Source of the DNA: Deltaproteobacteria bacterium
GTDB taxonomy: Bacteria > Desulfobacterota > JADFVX01
Reading direction: 5' to 3'
Length of the DNA: 62,321 bases
Assembly: GCA_029860075.1 (NCBI GenBank)
Contig: JAOUBX010000020.1
Coordinates: forward strand, 1 to 62,321
Part shown: in pieces, positions 15,930 through 25,623 of the stretch
Numbering within the stretch: the first letter of the stretch is position 1
Layout of the letters: each line of letters opens with the position of its first letter
The notes under the pieces: generated by a model
Told to the model about the DNA's origin: nothing
Database searches by the model: none
The model's input: the letters and a program-made list of their open reading frames with translations, nothing else
Position numbers and translations under genes: made by a program

Positions 15930-17111
15930 ATGGAACAGGCTGATAGCGAGAGGTATATCTTTATAAGTGATTTGCATTTGGGAGATAATAACAGTTACCG
16001 GCCCGATAAGCAAGGCGCCTATCCTTATGGGTGGACCAACAAGCATGTTGTGGAGCTGGAAAATTTCCTGACTGAGCTGGATCAGCATGAGGAGACGTCC
16101 GGCACCGGGGAGGTAATGATCGTCGGTGATCTTGTGGATACCTGGGTTTGCCCCTCAGCGTTGAATCCACCGTCATTTGATGATGTGCTGAGTGCTGAGC
16201 ACAATAGCGGTGTTATTTCGGCGCTCAACAGGGTGGCCTCTCAGAAGAAGCTTAAGTACATTCCCGGCAATCACGATATGCTCATCAAAAGGGAGACGCT
16301 CCTTAAATATATTTCAGGCCTGGAGGTGGTGGGCAATGCTACCGGCCATGTGAAGTTTTATGACGGTCTTCTTGTGGCTGAGCACGGTCATGAGTATTGT
16401 CTGTTTAATGCCGTTGATACCTGGTCAAGGCATAATGGGCATCTTCCGATGGGGATTTTTATGGCCCAGCTTGCGGCCGTTGGCACTTACGAGAAAAATG
16501 ATAAGCCCGACTATCTGGAAATACTCGAGAAGTTCGTAAAAAGCTTCTCCCCCAATAAAGACTTTGCCAAACAAGTGCTTAACGCCATCAGGAATTATGA
16601 AATCAAGGATGTCGGTGCCGTTGCAACGGATCCTTTTCTCATGAATAACATGGATGGTTTGGGAGCGGAGGTATCCTATGACGAGGTCATAAATGTTTTC
16701 GGCGATATCTATGACCAGTGGGATAAATGTTCAGGGTCGGGAATCCCTGCAACGCTGGCCGCTGCCGGCGACGGTGGTATATTAAGGCCGGCGGCGGAGC
16801 TTAAGTACCTTATCCCCGGCCATGCGAAAATTGCCATATTCGGTCATACCCATAAGTATGAGGTTAAAAGGGGGTATGTCGGCGCAGAGGACAGCGAAAA
16901 TGCCCCTCATGAAGCATCCCGGGCATCTGTCATATACGGGAACTGCGGTACATGGATAGATTCCAGGAACTGTAACTTCATCGTAACCGAAAAATGCACG
17001 GTGAAAGATGAAAACCGTATTTACCTGCGGGGCTATGAATACACCTTCTCCAGGGAGAAACGGAAGGGCGCTATATCAGGCCCGCTGGATGAGGCTTATG
17101 TTGTTGTTTGA
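15930..17111 (+). CDS. Calcineurin-like metallophosphoesterase
   Basis: The start at 15930 follows AAGAGGAGG, which the upstream in-frame ATG at 15879 lacks, giving 393 residues. The five phosphoesterase metal-binding blocks are visible: DLHLGD (14-19), GDLVD (66-70), GNHD (113-116), EHGHEY (about 153-158) and FGHTHKYE (about 307-314). Two divalent metals would sit here and hydrolyse a phosphomonoester or diester. A helical insertion between the fourth and fifth blocks (about 160-290) is long compared with small LpxH-type enzymes, so LpxH itself is unlikely. No signal peptide is present. The substrate is unknown. Confidence 0.8.
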   Translation: MEQADSERYIFISDLHLGDNNSYRPDKQGAYPYGWTNKHVVELENFLTELDQHEETSGTGEVMIVGDLVDTWVCPSALNPPSFDDVLSAEHNSGVISALNRVASQKKLKYIPGNHDMLIKRETLLKYISGLEVVGNATGHVKFYDGLLVAEHGHEYCLFNAVDTWSRHNGHLPMGIFMAQLAAVGTYEKNDKPDYLEILEKFVKSFSPNKDFAKQVLNAIRNYEIKDVGAVATDPFLMNNMDGLGAEVSYDEVINVFGDIYDQWDKCSGSGIPATLAAAGDGGILRPAAELKYLIPGHAKIAIFGHTHKYEVKRGYVGAEDSENAPHEASRASVIYGNCGTWIDSRNCNFIVTEKCTVKDENRIYLRGYEYTFSREKRKGAISGPLDEAYVVV

Positions 17112-17365
17112 TTTTTGCAAAGCTCCCGCCAGACAAGGACAAAAGAAGAAAAAGAGGGCTCTTTTGTCAAAAATCTGATTTGAACCTTTCACTGAAGGTA
17201 ACTCAGCCCAAATAGTGCAGGTGGGTTCTTTTTCAGAAGCTGGAATGACACCCTTTATTTTGATGCTAAAAGCATTGCATATATTAACAAGCTGCAAGCA
17301 CTAAATGTCGAACTGGCCGATCATTCCGTATCTCATTCCCTTTATGGGAGAAAGGGCATAGGATT

Positions 17366-18006
17366 ATGGGACAGAATTCAAGAAAAGTAGAGAGCCGGTA
17401 CGATAAAATAGCAAAAGAATGGGCGGAAGCCTTTTCCGGTGAACATGAGAAGAAAAGGAAAGACCGGGAAATTCTCGGCAGGTTTGCGCAAAAAATCGAG
17501 GGCAGAAAGCCTGTCCGGGATTTGGGCTGTGGACCCGGTAATACGTCAAAATACCTGAAAGACCTCGGTATTGAAATCTCGGGAATGGACTTGTCGGAAA
17601 TAATGCTGGAACAGGCCGTAAGGCTTCACCCGGAGATACACTTTAGAAAGGGGGATATTCTTGACCTCCCCTTTGAGACGGACTCAATAGCCGGTATCGT
17701 CGCATTTACGCAATTGTTCACTTGACGGAAGAAGAGGTGGAGAAAGCCTTTAGTGAAGTCTTTCGTGTGTTGCAGCCCCGTGGCCTATTCCTTTTTACAT
17801 ATCATATTGGAGAGGAGACAATTCACGTGGATGAGTTTCTCGGCAGGGAAGTTGACCTGGATCTCATGTTTTTTACTGCTCAATTTATTTCCGATTGTCT
17901 GAAAAAGAGGGGCTTTAAAAAAATAGAGCTAATGGAGAGAGCCCCCTATCCCGGCGTGGAGTATGAAAGCCGCCGGGCTTATGTGTTTGCAGAAAAACCT
18001 CTTTAG
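17366..18006 (+). pseudogene. Class I SAM-dependent methyltransferase, single-base frameshift
   Basis: Two frames, 17366-17725 and 17722-18006, together encode one methyltransferase. The first has the SAM motif VRDLGCGPGNTSKYL and GMDLSEIMLEQA, and the second the remaining strands and the C-terminus (EYESRRAYVFAEKP). At 17705-17707 the DNA reads GCATTTACGCAATTG. One extra T would give AFYAIVHLTEEEVEKAF, exactly the family consensus, and restore a 213-residue protein. The break is thus a one-base contraction of a T run, either a genuine mutation or a sequencing/assembly error. The substrate is unknown. Confidence 0.75.
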
Positions 18007-18085
18007 GCATAGTTGAAACCGCTTCCTCCCTTCACACCTTGACATGGGGTAATTTATAGGATTAACTCAATATTGTCAGCCTGTT

Positions 18086-18128
18086 AAAAAAGACTGCCCC
18101 TTTGGGGCGAATAGCAGTCTTTTTTTTA
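18086..18128. terminator. Bidirectional terminator after the methyltransferase
   Basis: AAAAAAGACTGC (18086-18097) and GCAGTCTTTTTT (18114-18125) form a 12-bp stem with an inner CCCC/GGGG pairing, followed by more T residues. Confidence 0.85.
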
Positions 18129-18154
18129 AAAGGCTTCCGGGGGAGTAATGTTTT

Positions 18155-19621
18155 ATGGATGATTTAAAGGTTTTACCTGTTAAAAAAAAGAAGGATGAAA
18201 TATTTGCAACACCCTCCCTTATTCTCAATAATCTTCCCCATGCGCTTATTATTATAGATAAGGACCTCACCATTATCATGGCAAATAGCGCGGTCGAGAA
18301 ACTGCTGGGTTACTGTGAAGAGGAACTGAAGGGAAAAGGTTTCGGGGATATTGTCCATGATAGCAGTATTAACTCTGCCGATTTTATGGATAAACTGATT
18401 TCAGGGGTGGCTCTTAATAATTATCCCATTGCATGTATCAAGAAAAACGGTAAAAAAATCGCTATTGATTTTAACGGCTCTTCCATGCGGGACGGGGAAG
18501 GGGGCCTTATTGGAATGATTTTGATTATGAACGAGATGAGAAGTATCGACCAGCTTACCTATAAACTTGAATGTGCCCTCAAGGAATCTGAAGAAAAGAG
18601 CAAGCAGATTGCCTATCTTTATAATAACGTGGAAATTGCCAACCTTGAACTTGAAGAAAAAAACAGGGCCCTTAATGAGAGCAGAAATGAACTTGAAATC
18701 AAGGTAAAGGAAAGAACGAAAGATCTTGAAAAAACAAAAGATGATATTGAAGTGGCCTATAAGGAACTTCAGCAGGCCCAGTTCCAGTTGCTGCAAAGCG
18801 AAAAGATGGCCTGTGTCGGTCAGCTTGCTGCCGGTGTTGCCCATGAGATCAATAATCCCATTGCCTTTATCAACAGCAATCTTGGTTCACTCCGTGAATA
18901 TTTAAGTGATATGAAGGGGTTTATTGAAAAGATTGAAAGTATCCTGCCTGTGGCTGAAAAAAGCGCTCATAGCGAATTGTCTGCCCAGGCAAAGGAGATT
19001 GTCGACTTTAAGGGTAAGGTAAACTTCGATTTCATTATGGCAGACCTTTCAAATATTATTGAAGAATCCATCGACGGCACAAACAGGGTCAGGGAAATTG
19101 TGGAGAACCTGAAGGAGTTTTCACATATTGACGAAGCCAAACTTATCTTTGCTGATATTAACAAGGGGATTGAAAGCACCCTTAATATCGTAAAGAATGA
19201 AATTAAATATGTGGCGACGGTAAGGAAGGAGCTTGGAGAAATACCCCGGATCAGGTGCTATCCCCAGCAACTGAACCAGGTTTTTATGAATCTGCTGGTA
19301 AATGCGGCCCAGGCCATAGAGAATGAAGGTGAGATAGCTATAAGGACGACCACTAAGGGGGAAAGTGTTTTTGTGGAGATCAGCGATACAGGGCAGGGCA
19401 TTGCGGAAGAAAAAATGGGAAAGATATTTGAGCCCTTTTTTACGACAAAACCTGTCGGTGTAGGGACAGGCCTGGGCTTGAGCATGTCATTCAATATAAT
19501 CAAGAATCACGGCGGCAATATTTCTGTAAAAAGTGAGGTAGGCAAGGGGACGACCTTTACCGTCGAGCTGCCCATTGAGGGTGTTAAAGCGGGGAAACAG
19601 GCAGTTTGTGAAGGCGGGTAA
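18155..19621 (+). CDS. Soluble PAS-domain sensor histidine kinase
   Basis: The 488-residue kinase has no membrane helix. A PAS domain at about 22-130 (ALIIIDKDLTIIMANSAVEKLLGY) is followed by a long coiled coil (about 135-215, rich in E/K/L). Next come a HisKA domain with phospho-acceptor His 230 (GQLAAGVAHEINNPIAFINSN) and a HATPase with MNLLVNAAQAIE, DTGQGIAEE and GVGTGLGLSMSFNI. No receiver domain or response-regulator gene is adjacent. It starts shortly after a strong terminator and so has its own promoter. The ligand is unknown; a cytoplasmic or redox signal is plausible for a soluble PAS. Confidence 0.85.
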   Translation: MDDLKVLPVKKKKDEIFATPSLILNNLPHALIIIDKDLTIIMANSAVEKLLGYCEEELKGKGFGDIVHDSSINSADFMDKLISGVALNNYPIACIKKNGKKIAIDFNGSSMRDGEGGLIGMILIMNEMRSIDQLTYKLECALKESEEKSKQIAYLYNNVEIANLELEEKNRALNESRNELEIKVKERTKDLEKTKDDIEVAYKELQQAQFQLLQSEKMACVGQLAAGVAHEINNPIAFINSNLGSLREYLSDMKGFIEKIESILPVAEKSAHSELSAQAKEIVDFKGKVNFDFIMADLSNIIEESIDGTNRVREIVENLKEFSHIDEAKLIFADINKGIESTLNIVKNEIKYVATVRKELGEIPRIRCYPQQLNQVFMNLLVNAAQAIENEGEIAIRTTTKGESVFVEISDTGQGIAEEKMGKIFEPFFTTKPVGVGTGLGLSMSFNIIKNHGGNISVKSEVGKGTTFTVELPIEGVKAGKQAVCEGG

Positions 19622-19689
19622 TGTTTCCCCCTTTATACCTGTCCATAACTTGCTTTTTCCTCACATTATATCTGCTATACTCATAAAGT

Positions 19690-20685
19690 ATGAGCCGGTC
19701 TTTTTTTCTCATAACTGTAATGCTGGCCTTTTATCTGGTTCAGGCAGGAACGCTTCCGGCCCGGGAACCGGAGTCCATGGCCGGCCGGCGGGCACCTGAA
19801 GGTTTGGCGCAGAGGGATCAAAAGGGCTTTCCCGTAAAGATGGGTTCTGAAGTGGAGACTGCTTCTCTAAGCCTCTCGGCGAGGACAACAAGCTGCTCCC
19901 TCAACGACTGTCCCTGGGACTATTCTCTGGAAGTTGAACTAAGACCTGCCGTTGAAGATTTTACCGGCAATCCGACACATAACTCTCCCCTCATCAGCAG
20001 GACTAACAGGGACTGCGGAGCCTTTGAATATGGCCCACTCAATGTGGCCGGTCTTATGCATGGCGTCGCCTACAAGTGGCAGGCCAGGGAAAAGGTTGTG
20101 GCCTATGAGGTCTTTTATCAGGAAGGGGGCCTTGCCTGCAAAAAGCCGAAAACCTACTATTCTGAATGGGAAATCCATGGCCATAGCCATTCTCCCTCAT
20201 TCGTCATAAGCGCTCTCTTAATAAGAAAGACGAAAAATCCCATCAGTGTCGTAAAGCTGGTGGGGAGCGGCGCTAATGGAACAGCAAACCGGCTCAATCT
20301 CGATGACGACAGGTATTACCGTGTCTGGGCAACGGCACAGGCGCCCTATATGACTTCCTGGTATGCCCTTTTTAATGGGATAGACAGGAGGGGGCGCGAT
20401 CTGAAGATAGCTTATGCGGGTAATAACAGCCAGTCTTGTTTCCAGAGCCTGCATATATGGGACTGGGACCTGGAAGTATGGATTGAACTCGATTCACGTG
20501 AGGCAGGGGAAGAGGAGATAGGCATCGATGATCTTGTCCCGCCGGGAGACCTTTCCAGTTATGTGAGCAGCTCCGGAAGAGGGGAAGTGAAGGTGCGGGT
20601 AAGCTGCTCCAGCGATCTCCTTTCTTTCAGTTCTAACGGAAATATCCTGAAGTTATCCTATGACAAGCCTATATCCAGACCTTAG
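19690..20685 (+). CDS. Exported protein with a fibronectin-III-like segment
   Basis: This 331-residue protein has a hydrophobic N-terminal signal (SRSFFLITVMLAFYLVQAGT). The pattern around residues 108-150 (NRDCGAFEYGPLNVAGLMHGVAYKWQAREKVV, given in part) matches the end of FN3-like repeats that read L..G..YKWQAR in secreted deltaproteobacterial proteins. Several cysteines (SCSLNDCPW, NRDC, LACKK, QSCFQS, VSCSS) suggest disulfides in the periplasm or outside. I do not recognise the rest. It has no obvious ribosome binding site, which lowers confidence in the exact start. Confidence 0.5.
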   Translation: MSRSFFLITVMLAFYLVQAGTLPAREPESMAGRRAPEGLAQRDQKGFPVKMGSEVETASLSLSARTTSCSLNDCPWDYSLEVELRPAVEDFTGNPTHNSPLISRTNRDCGAFEYGPLNVAGLMHGVAYKWQAREKVVAYEVFYQEGGLACKKPKTYYSEWEIHGHSHSPSFVISALLIRKTKNPISVVKLVGSGANGTANRLNLDDDRYYRVWATAQAPYMTSWYALFNGIDRRGRDLKIAYAGNNSQSCFQSLHIWDWDLEVWIELDSREAGEEEIGIDDLVPPGDLSSYVSSSGRGEVKVRVSCSSDLLSFSSNGNILKLSYDKPISRP

Positions 20686-20810
20686 GCTTTGCCGGTTGCC
20701 GATCAATTTTCTCCTGTCCCGTCATTTCGACTGCAGGGAGAAATCTTTTTTTTAAAAACCGGTTAAAATTATTACCGTCGAGGGCGCAAAAGAGTTTTTC
20801 ATGAATTTTC

Positions 20811-20840
20811 TTGAAAATCGACGCTTGCCTGTGCTATATA
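20811..20840 (+). promoter_or_regulatory. Promoter of rpmB
   Basis: TTGAAA (20811-20816) and TATATA (20835-20840) have an 18-bp spacer. TG at 20832-20833 makes it an extended -10. Confidence 0.5.
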
Positions 20841-20875
20841 TATGGGCTAATTTAAATTCTAGCAGGAGATTTGTA

Positions 20876-21067
20876 ATGGCAAAGGTATGTGAAATTTGTG
20901 GAAAAGGCCGCATGGTTGGCAACAACGTCAGTCATGCTCATAATAAGACAAAAAGCGCCTGGCAGGTTAACCTTCAGACGGTAAGAGCCGTTGTAGACGG
21001 CACGGTGAAAAAGATCAAGGTTTGTACCCGCTGTATCAGGTCAGGCGCTGTAACCAAGGCCGCTTAA
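20876..21067 (+). CDS. rpmB: 50S ribosomal protein L28
   Basis: The 63-residue protein begins [26 protein letters not shown], the L28 signature, and keeps both CxxC pairs (CEIC and CTRC), so it is the zinc-binding form. The start at 20876 follows AGGAG and fits the family N-terminus; the longer frame upstream does not. It ends sharing TTAA with the convergent ridA gene. Confidence 0.95.
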   Translation: MAKVCEICGKGRMVGNNVSHAHNKTKSAWQVNLQTVRAVVDGTVKKIKVCTRCIRSGAVTKAA

Positions 21068-21447
21068 CCGGCCAGAGCGACTGCTTCAATCTCAACTTCT
21101 ACCCCCCTGGGGAGGCTGCTTACTTCAACAGTGGCCCTTGCAGGGGGATTTTCTTTGAAGTAATTCCCGTAAATCTCGTTAACCGTTGAAAAGTCTGACA
21201 GCCTGGTAAGGTAGATCGTTGTTTTTACAATGGCTTCCATTCCTGCGCCTGCCGCTTTAAGGACAGCCTCCAGGTTCATCATTACCCTTTCCGTCTGTTC
21301 CTTTATTCCTCCCTCAACTACGTTCCCTGTCGCCGGATCGAGTGGTATCTGGCCTGAGAGGAAAATAAATCCGCCCGCTTTTACCGCCTGCGAATAGGGG
21401 CCGATTGCCGCCGGCGCATTATTTGTCTTAATGATTTCTTTGTTCAT
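21064..21447 (-). CDS. ridA: RidA family reactive-intermediate deaminase
   Basis: The 127-residue protein shows the YjgF/RidA signature from start ([29 protein letters not shown], in parts) to end ([22 protein letters not shown]). The arginine in PPARATVEV is the conserved substrate-carboxylate ligand. RidA hydrolyses enamine/imine intermediates from PLP enzymes. It lies 13 bp downstream of relA on the same strand. This relA-ridA adjacency is typical of Geobacter-like genomes as I recall them. Confidence 0.92.
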   Translation of the reverse strand: MNKEIIKTNNAPAAIGPYSQAVKAGGFIFLSGQIPLDPATGNVVEGGIKEQTERVMMNLEAVLKAAGAGMEAIVKTTIYLTRLSDFSTVNEIYGNYFKENPPARATVEVSSLPRGVEVEIEAVALAG

Positions 21448-21460
21448 AAACTTTCCTTTC

Positions 21461-23608
21461 TTATGCTGAAACTCTTTCGACTTTGGACACTCCCTTTACC
21501 TTTTGAAGGGAATTAATCACTTTTTCCAGGTGTGCCAGCGACTGAACATCTATTTCAAAAATACAGCAGGCATTGGCCTGAGCCGTATTAATCTGGGCGC
21601 TGTTAATATTGAGCTTTTCGTCGCTGATCCTGGCCGTCAAATTGGCCAGAAGCCCTTTCTCATTTTTACAGATGACTTTGATTTTTACGGGCCTTGTAAA
21701 GACGGCATCTTTGCTCCACTGAAGTTCGATTCTCCTTTCGGGATCACTTTCCTGAACATGTGCACAGTCGATACGGTGGACCGTTACACCCCGCCCTCTT
21801 GTGATAAAACCGATAATTTTATCTCCCGCAATGGGATTGCAGCATTGGGCATACCTGATAAGCAGGTCATCGATTCCCTGAATTTCTACGGCGCCCTTCT
21901 TCTGAAAAGAGATTTTTTCAATGATACTGTCAAGCCTGGATTTGCTCTTCTTTTTCTTTCCACTCTCACCTTCTTCAGGGAATAATTTTTCGATTAGCTG
22001 GGTGGAAGTGATTTTTCCGTAGGAGATGGCCGACATCATATCTTCCTCGGTTTTGATGTGAAATGCTTTCATCATATCGGGAAGGCTCTTGTCTTTTAAT
22101 ATTTTGCTCAGGCTCTTTCCTCTTTTTCGCAGCTCTCTTTCGAGGATCTCTTTTCCAACGTCGATGCTCTGCTTTCTCTCTTCCTTCTTGCTCCAGTGCA
22201 TGATGGAGGTTCTGGCTTTCGATGTTTTTACAAATCTCAGCCAGTCTTTGCTTGGCGTATGTTTGGGTGACGTAAGGATTTCGACGGTATCGCCGTTTCT
22301 AAGATGATACTTTAAGGGAACAATGGCGCCGTTTACCCTTGCCCCGGCGCATTTCATGCCAATGTCCGTGTGGATTCTGAATGCAAAGTCAACAGGTGTG
22401 GCGCTAAGGGGCAGTTCTATTACATCCCCTTCAGGTGTAAAAACATAGACTTCATCGGTAAAGAGATCGGTCCTGAAACTCTCCATGAAAGATTTGGGGT
22501 CCTGCATATCCTGTTGCCACTCCATGATCTGTCTCAACCAGCCGAAGCGTTCATCGTCATGTTCACTGAACCCTTTGCCTTCCTTGTATTTCCAGTGGGC
22601 GGCAATGCCCTGCTCGGCAACACGGTGCATCTCTTCCGTTCTCATCTGGATTTCAAGACGTTCCCCCTTGGGTCCGATTACCGTTGTATGGAGCGACTGG
22701 TACATATTGCCCTTGGGTATGGCAATATAGTCCTTAAAACGGCCAGGCACAGGCTTCCAGAGGGAGTGGATAATACCGAGGGCTTCGTAGCATTCCCTCA
22801 CATTTTCGGCAATGATCCTGAATGCAATAAGGTCGTTTATCTGTTCAAAATCAATACCCTGGGTTTCCATTTTTTTATAAATGCTGAAGAAATGCTTCGG
22901 TCTTCCGTAGATTTCACAGCGGATATCATGTTCAGCCAGTTTCTCATCGAGAATCATTTTAACTTCAAGGATGTACTTTTCCCGCTCTTTTTTCTTCTTG
23001 GCAACCTTTTTAATCAAATCCTTGTATATTTCAGGTTTGATGTAGCGAAGTGAATGGTCTTCAAGTTCCGACTTTATCCATGAAATGCCGAGCCTGTTTG
23101 CCAGGGGAGCATAGATGTCGAGAGTTTCCTGGGCTATTGCCTTGCTTTTTTCGGGGGAGTGATGCTGCAGCGTTCTTATGTTGTGGAGTCTGTCGGCAAG
23201 TTTGATAATGACGACACGAATGTCTTTGGCCATGGAGATGACCATTTTTCTGAGGCTTTCAGCCTGGCGTTCCTCTTTTGTGCTGAAGACCATTTTGCTG
23301 ATTTTTGTGACGCCGTCTACAAGGAACATGATTTCCGAGCCGAAGAGGGACTCTATCTCTTCAAGGGTTGCCTTCGTATCTTCAACAGTGTCATGGAGAA
23401 GGCCCGTTACGATGGTGGGGACATCCATTTTGAGCTGGGCCAGGATTCTTGAAACTTCAAGGGGGTGGTTCAGGTAAGGTTCACCGGAAAGCCGGTTCTG
23501 GCCCTGGTGGACCTTGGCGGAAAAGACGTAAGCCTTTTTAATAACAGCCAGGTCGCCGGCAGGATTATACTCTTCTATCTTTTCAAGGATGTCATTAAGT
23601 CTTACCAC
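21461..23608 (-). CDS. relA: Bifunctional (p)ppGpp synthetase/hydrolase RelA/SpoT
   Basis: The 715-residue protein has the full Rel architecture. The HD hydrolase has LLHDTVEDT with His72-Asp73 intact. The synthetase domain spans about 240-345 (GRPKHFFSIYKKM, AFRIIAENVRECYEALGIIHSLW, RFKDYIAIPKGNMYQSLHT). The TGS domain is at about 395-450, a helical/CC region with the conserved RYAQCCNPIAGD segment follows, and an ACT domain is at the C-terminus. Both catalytic halves look complete, so it should make and degrade the alarmone. It sits between rpoZ and ridA. Confidence 0.95.
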   Translation of the reverse strand: MVRLNDILEKIEEYNPAGDLAVIKKAYVFSAKVHQGQNRLSGEPYLNHPLEVSRILAQLKMDVPTIVTGLLHDTVEDTKATLEEIESLFGSEIMFLVDGVTKISKMVFSTKEERQAESLRKMVISMAKDIRVVIIKLADRLHNIRTLQHHSPEKSKAIAQETLDIYAPLANRLGISWIKSELEDHSLRYIKPEIYKDLIKKVAKKKKEREKYILEVKMILDEKLAEHDIRCEIYGRPKHFFSIYKKMETQGIDFEQINDLIAFRIIAENVRECYEALGIIHSLWKPVPGRFKDYIAIPKGNMYQSLHTTVIGPKGERLEIQMRTEEMHRVAEQGIAAHWKYKEGKGFSEHDDERFGWLRQIMEWQQDMQDPKSFMESFRTDLFTDEVYVFTPEGDVIELPLSATPVDFAFRIHTDIGMKCAGARVNGAIVPLKYHLRNGDTVEILTSPKHTPSKDWLRFVKTSKARTSIMHWSKKEERKQSIDVGKEILERELRKRGKSLSKILKDKSLPDMMKAFHIKTEEDMMSAISYGKITSTQLIEKLFPEEGESGKKKKSKSRLDSIIEKISFQKKGAVEIQGIDDLLIRYAQCCNPIAGDKIIGFITRGRGVTVHRIDCAHVQESDPERRIELQWSKDAVFTRPVKIKVICKNEKGLLANLTARISDEKLNINSAQINTAQANACCIFEIDVQSLAHLEKVINSLQKVKGVSKVERVSA

Positions 23609-23816
23609 TGCACCGTACCTTATTGCAAATGTTAGGGACGAATCGAATGATTAGAAGAGAAAAGTACTAAAGCAGTCAGCCAGGTCCCCACTAACGATTA
23701 ACCCACCCTTGCAAACCTTCATGAAACGATAGAGACCTGCATTGCCATTCATCAATCACCTGGATGGTCAAGCCTGTTACTTTCCCTGGAGTGAAAAGAA
23801 GAACCGGGAGGCTAAA

Positions 23817-24017
23817 TCAGGAAGCTGAGTTTTTGATAACCTTAATTTTCCCATCAGCTATTTCACGCAATGCCAGCACGTGCGCCTTGTCACGCCTGGC
23901 AGTAACTCTTGGCTTTGAGCCATCAAGCAACTGCTTGGTTCTTTTTGCCGCTACCATTACCAGGGCAAACCGGTTATCAACACTTGTTAAACAATCTTCT
24001 ACCGTTACTCTTGCCAT
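23817..24017 (-). CDS. rpoZ: RNA polymerase omega subunit
   Basis: The 66-residue protein begins [30 protein letters not shown], the diagnostic omega N-terminus. It lies between gmk and relA on the same strand, the common gmk-rpoZ-relA/spoT order. It has GGAGG before the start. Confidence 0.95.
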   Translation of the reverse strand: MARVTVEDCLTSVDNRFALVMVAAKRTKQLLDGSKPRVTARRDKAHVLALREIADGKIKVIKNSAS

Positions 24018-24123
24018 TAAATCCTCCGTTGGTTATGTTAATGAATTATAAAGCATTTTTTATGAAAGTGGAAGGGAAAACTAGAAATAGTCAGGCCCTG
24101 TTCCGCATGTTAAGGGGGTGAGA

Positions 24124-24717
24124 CTAAGGCCTCGAATATAATGATGTGCGGCATCTTTCTGCCACAATGATCGATTTTAGCGCATTTGCCGCCAGAGGAA
24201 GGTCGTCATTAGTGATGTTATAGTCATACCAGGACGAATGGGACATTTCCTCTCCGGCATTGCGGACTCTTTTCCTGATAATTTCTTCCGAGTCCTTTCC
24301 CCTTTCCCTGAGACGTTTTTCCAGTTCTTCAATGCCTGGGGGTAAAATAAAGATATAGACGCCTTCCCCCATCTTTTCCCTGATCTGTCTCGCTCCCTGC
24401 CAGTCAATATCCAGTATAATATCATTGCCTTCCCGGGTTGCCTTTTTTATGTCCTCTGTTTTTGTTCCATAGAGCTTGCCATGAACTTCCGCCCACTCTG
24501 CAAAAGCGCCTTCACTTATCATTTTCCTGAAGCTTTCTTCAGGGGTAAAATGATAGTCTTTGCCGTCAACTTCACCCTTTCTCTTATCTCTCGTCGTATA
24601 GGAAATGGAGAATTTTAAGTCGGGGAAGGTATTCATTAGCTCCCTGCAAAGCGTTGTTTTTCCGGCGCCGGAAGGCGCAGATATGACAAAAAGTATTCCC
24701 TTTCTCTTCAAGTGCAT
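24124..24717 (-). CDS. gmk: Guanylate kinase
   Basis: The 197-residue enzyme has P-loop SAPSGAGKTT (14-23) and the GMP-binding segment SISYTTRDKRKGEVDGKDYHF. DIDWQGARQIRE and IRKRVRNAGEEM are typical of Gmk. It phosphorylates GMP to GDP. The order yicC-gmk-rpoZ-relA reads as one minus-strand unit. Confidence 0.95.
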   Translation of the reverse strand: MHLKRKGILFVISAPSGAGKTTLCRELMNTFPDLKFSISYTTRDKRKGEVDGKDYHFTPEESFRKMISEGAFAEWAEVHGKLYGTKTEDIKKATREGNDIILDIDWQGARQIREKMGEGVYIFILPPGIEELEKRLRERGKDSEEIIRKRVRNAGEEMSHSSWYDYNITNDDLPLAANALKSIIVAERCRTSLYSRP

Positions 24718-24738
24718 TCTCCCTTAAGCAGAGCGGAT

Positions 24739-25614
24739 CTATTCGATATTCTGGACCTGCTCCCTGATTTTCTCAATTTCCGCTTTCATTTCAACGACTT
24801 TTCTCGAAATCCCGGCATCATTGCTTTTGGAGCCTATCGTATTGACTTCCCTGTTCATTTCCTGGATGAGAAAGTCGAGTTTTCTTCCGATCGATTCCCC
24901 CGAGTCCAGAAGCTCCCTGAATTGCTTCAAGTGGCTGTCAAGGCGGACAACCTCCTCCGTTACGTCGCTTTTTTCAGCCATAATGGCAACTTCCTGGGTG
25001 ATTCTGCTCTCGTCGATCTCTATGCCTTCCGACAATTCTCCAATCCTTTTTATGAGTTTATCGGCATAGAGCCTTGTCTGCTCCGGCTGTCCCGCTTCGA
25101 TCTCTCCGGAAAGGCTTCCTATTGCCGAAAGCCGGTCCAGGAGGTCCCTCTTCAATGTTTCTCCTTCCTTGAGCCTCATTTCATCGAGCGAGGCAAGGGC
25201 CTGTGACAGGACAGGAAAAAGGAGGTTTTTGACGGAAGCTTCATCGACAGGAACATCGGAAGATTTAATAATGTCTTTGACGGAAGCCAGTTCAGAGAGA
25301 GTTATATTACTTTCAACGGCAAGCTCCTCTTTTAAACTCGATATGGCCCGGTAATACTCCCTGGCCAGAGGGAGGTTGACTTCCAATGCAAGCGCTTCAC
25401 CTTTTTTATCAAATGATATGAAGGTGTCCACTTTCCCTCTCATTACCACCTTTTCTATCTCTTTTCTTATCTGGCTGTCAAGGAAGGCGAGTTTTGGCGG
25501 CAGCTTTGCCGAAATATCCCTGAAACGGTGGTTTACGCTCTTTATTTCTATGGTGATTTCTCCCATTGTCGACGCTGAGGACGCTCTGCCGTAACCTGTC
25601 ATGCTTTTTATCAT
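24739..25614 (-). CDS. yicC: YicC family endoribonuclease
   Basis: The 291-residue protein begins MIKSMTGYGRAS, the invariant YicC opening, and ends with the DUF1732 block (EVNTIGSKSNDAGISRKVVEMKAEIEKIREQVQNIE, in parts). E. coli YicC is an endoribonuclease acting on small RNA. The gene starts 9 bp downstream of the heptose kinase stop and is followed by gmk, an arrangement found widely. Confidence 0.93.
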   Translation of the reverse strand: MIKSMTGYGRASSASTMGEITIEIKSVNHRFRDISAKLPPKLAFLDSQIRKEIEKVVMRGKVDTFISFDKKGEALALEVNLPLAREYYRAISSLKEELAVESNITLSELASVKDIIKSSDVPVDEASVKNLLFPVLSQALASLDEMRLKEGETLKRDLLDRLSAIGSLSGEIEAGQPEQTRLYADKLIKRIGELSEGIEIDESRITQEVAIMAEKSDVTEEVVRLDSHLKQFRELLDSGESIGRKLDFLIQEMNREVNTIGSKSNDAGISRKVVEMKAEIEKIREQVQNIE

Positions 25615-25623
25615 ATGCTTTTC

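Noticed and set aside
21503..23477. Several plus-strand frames of 70-230 codons opposite relA
   Set aside because: They are shadows of a well-supported 715-residue Rel protein.
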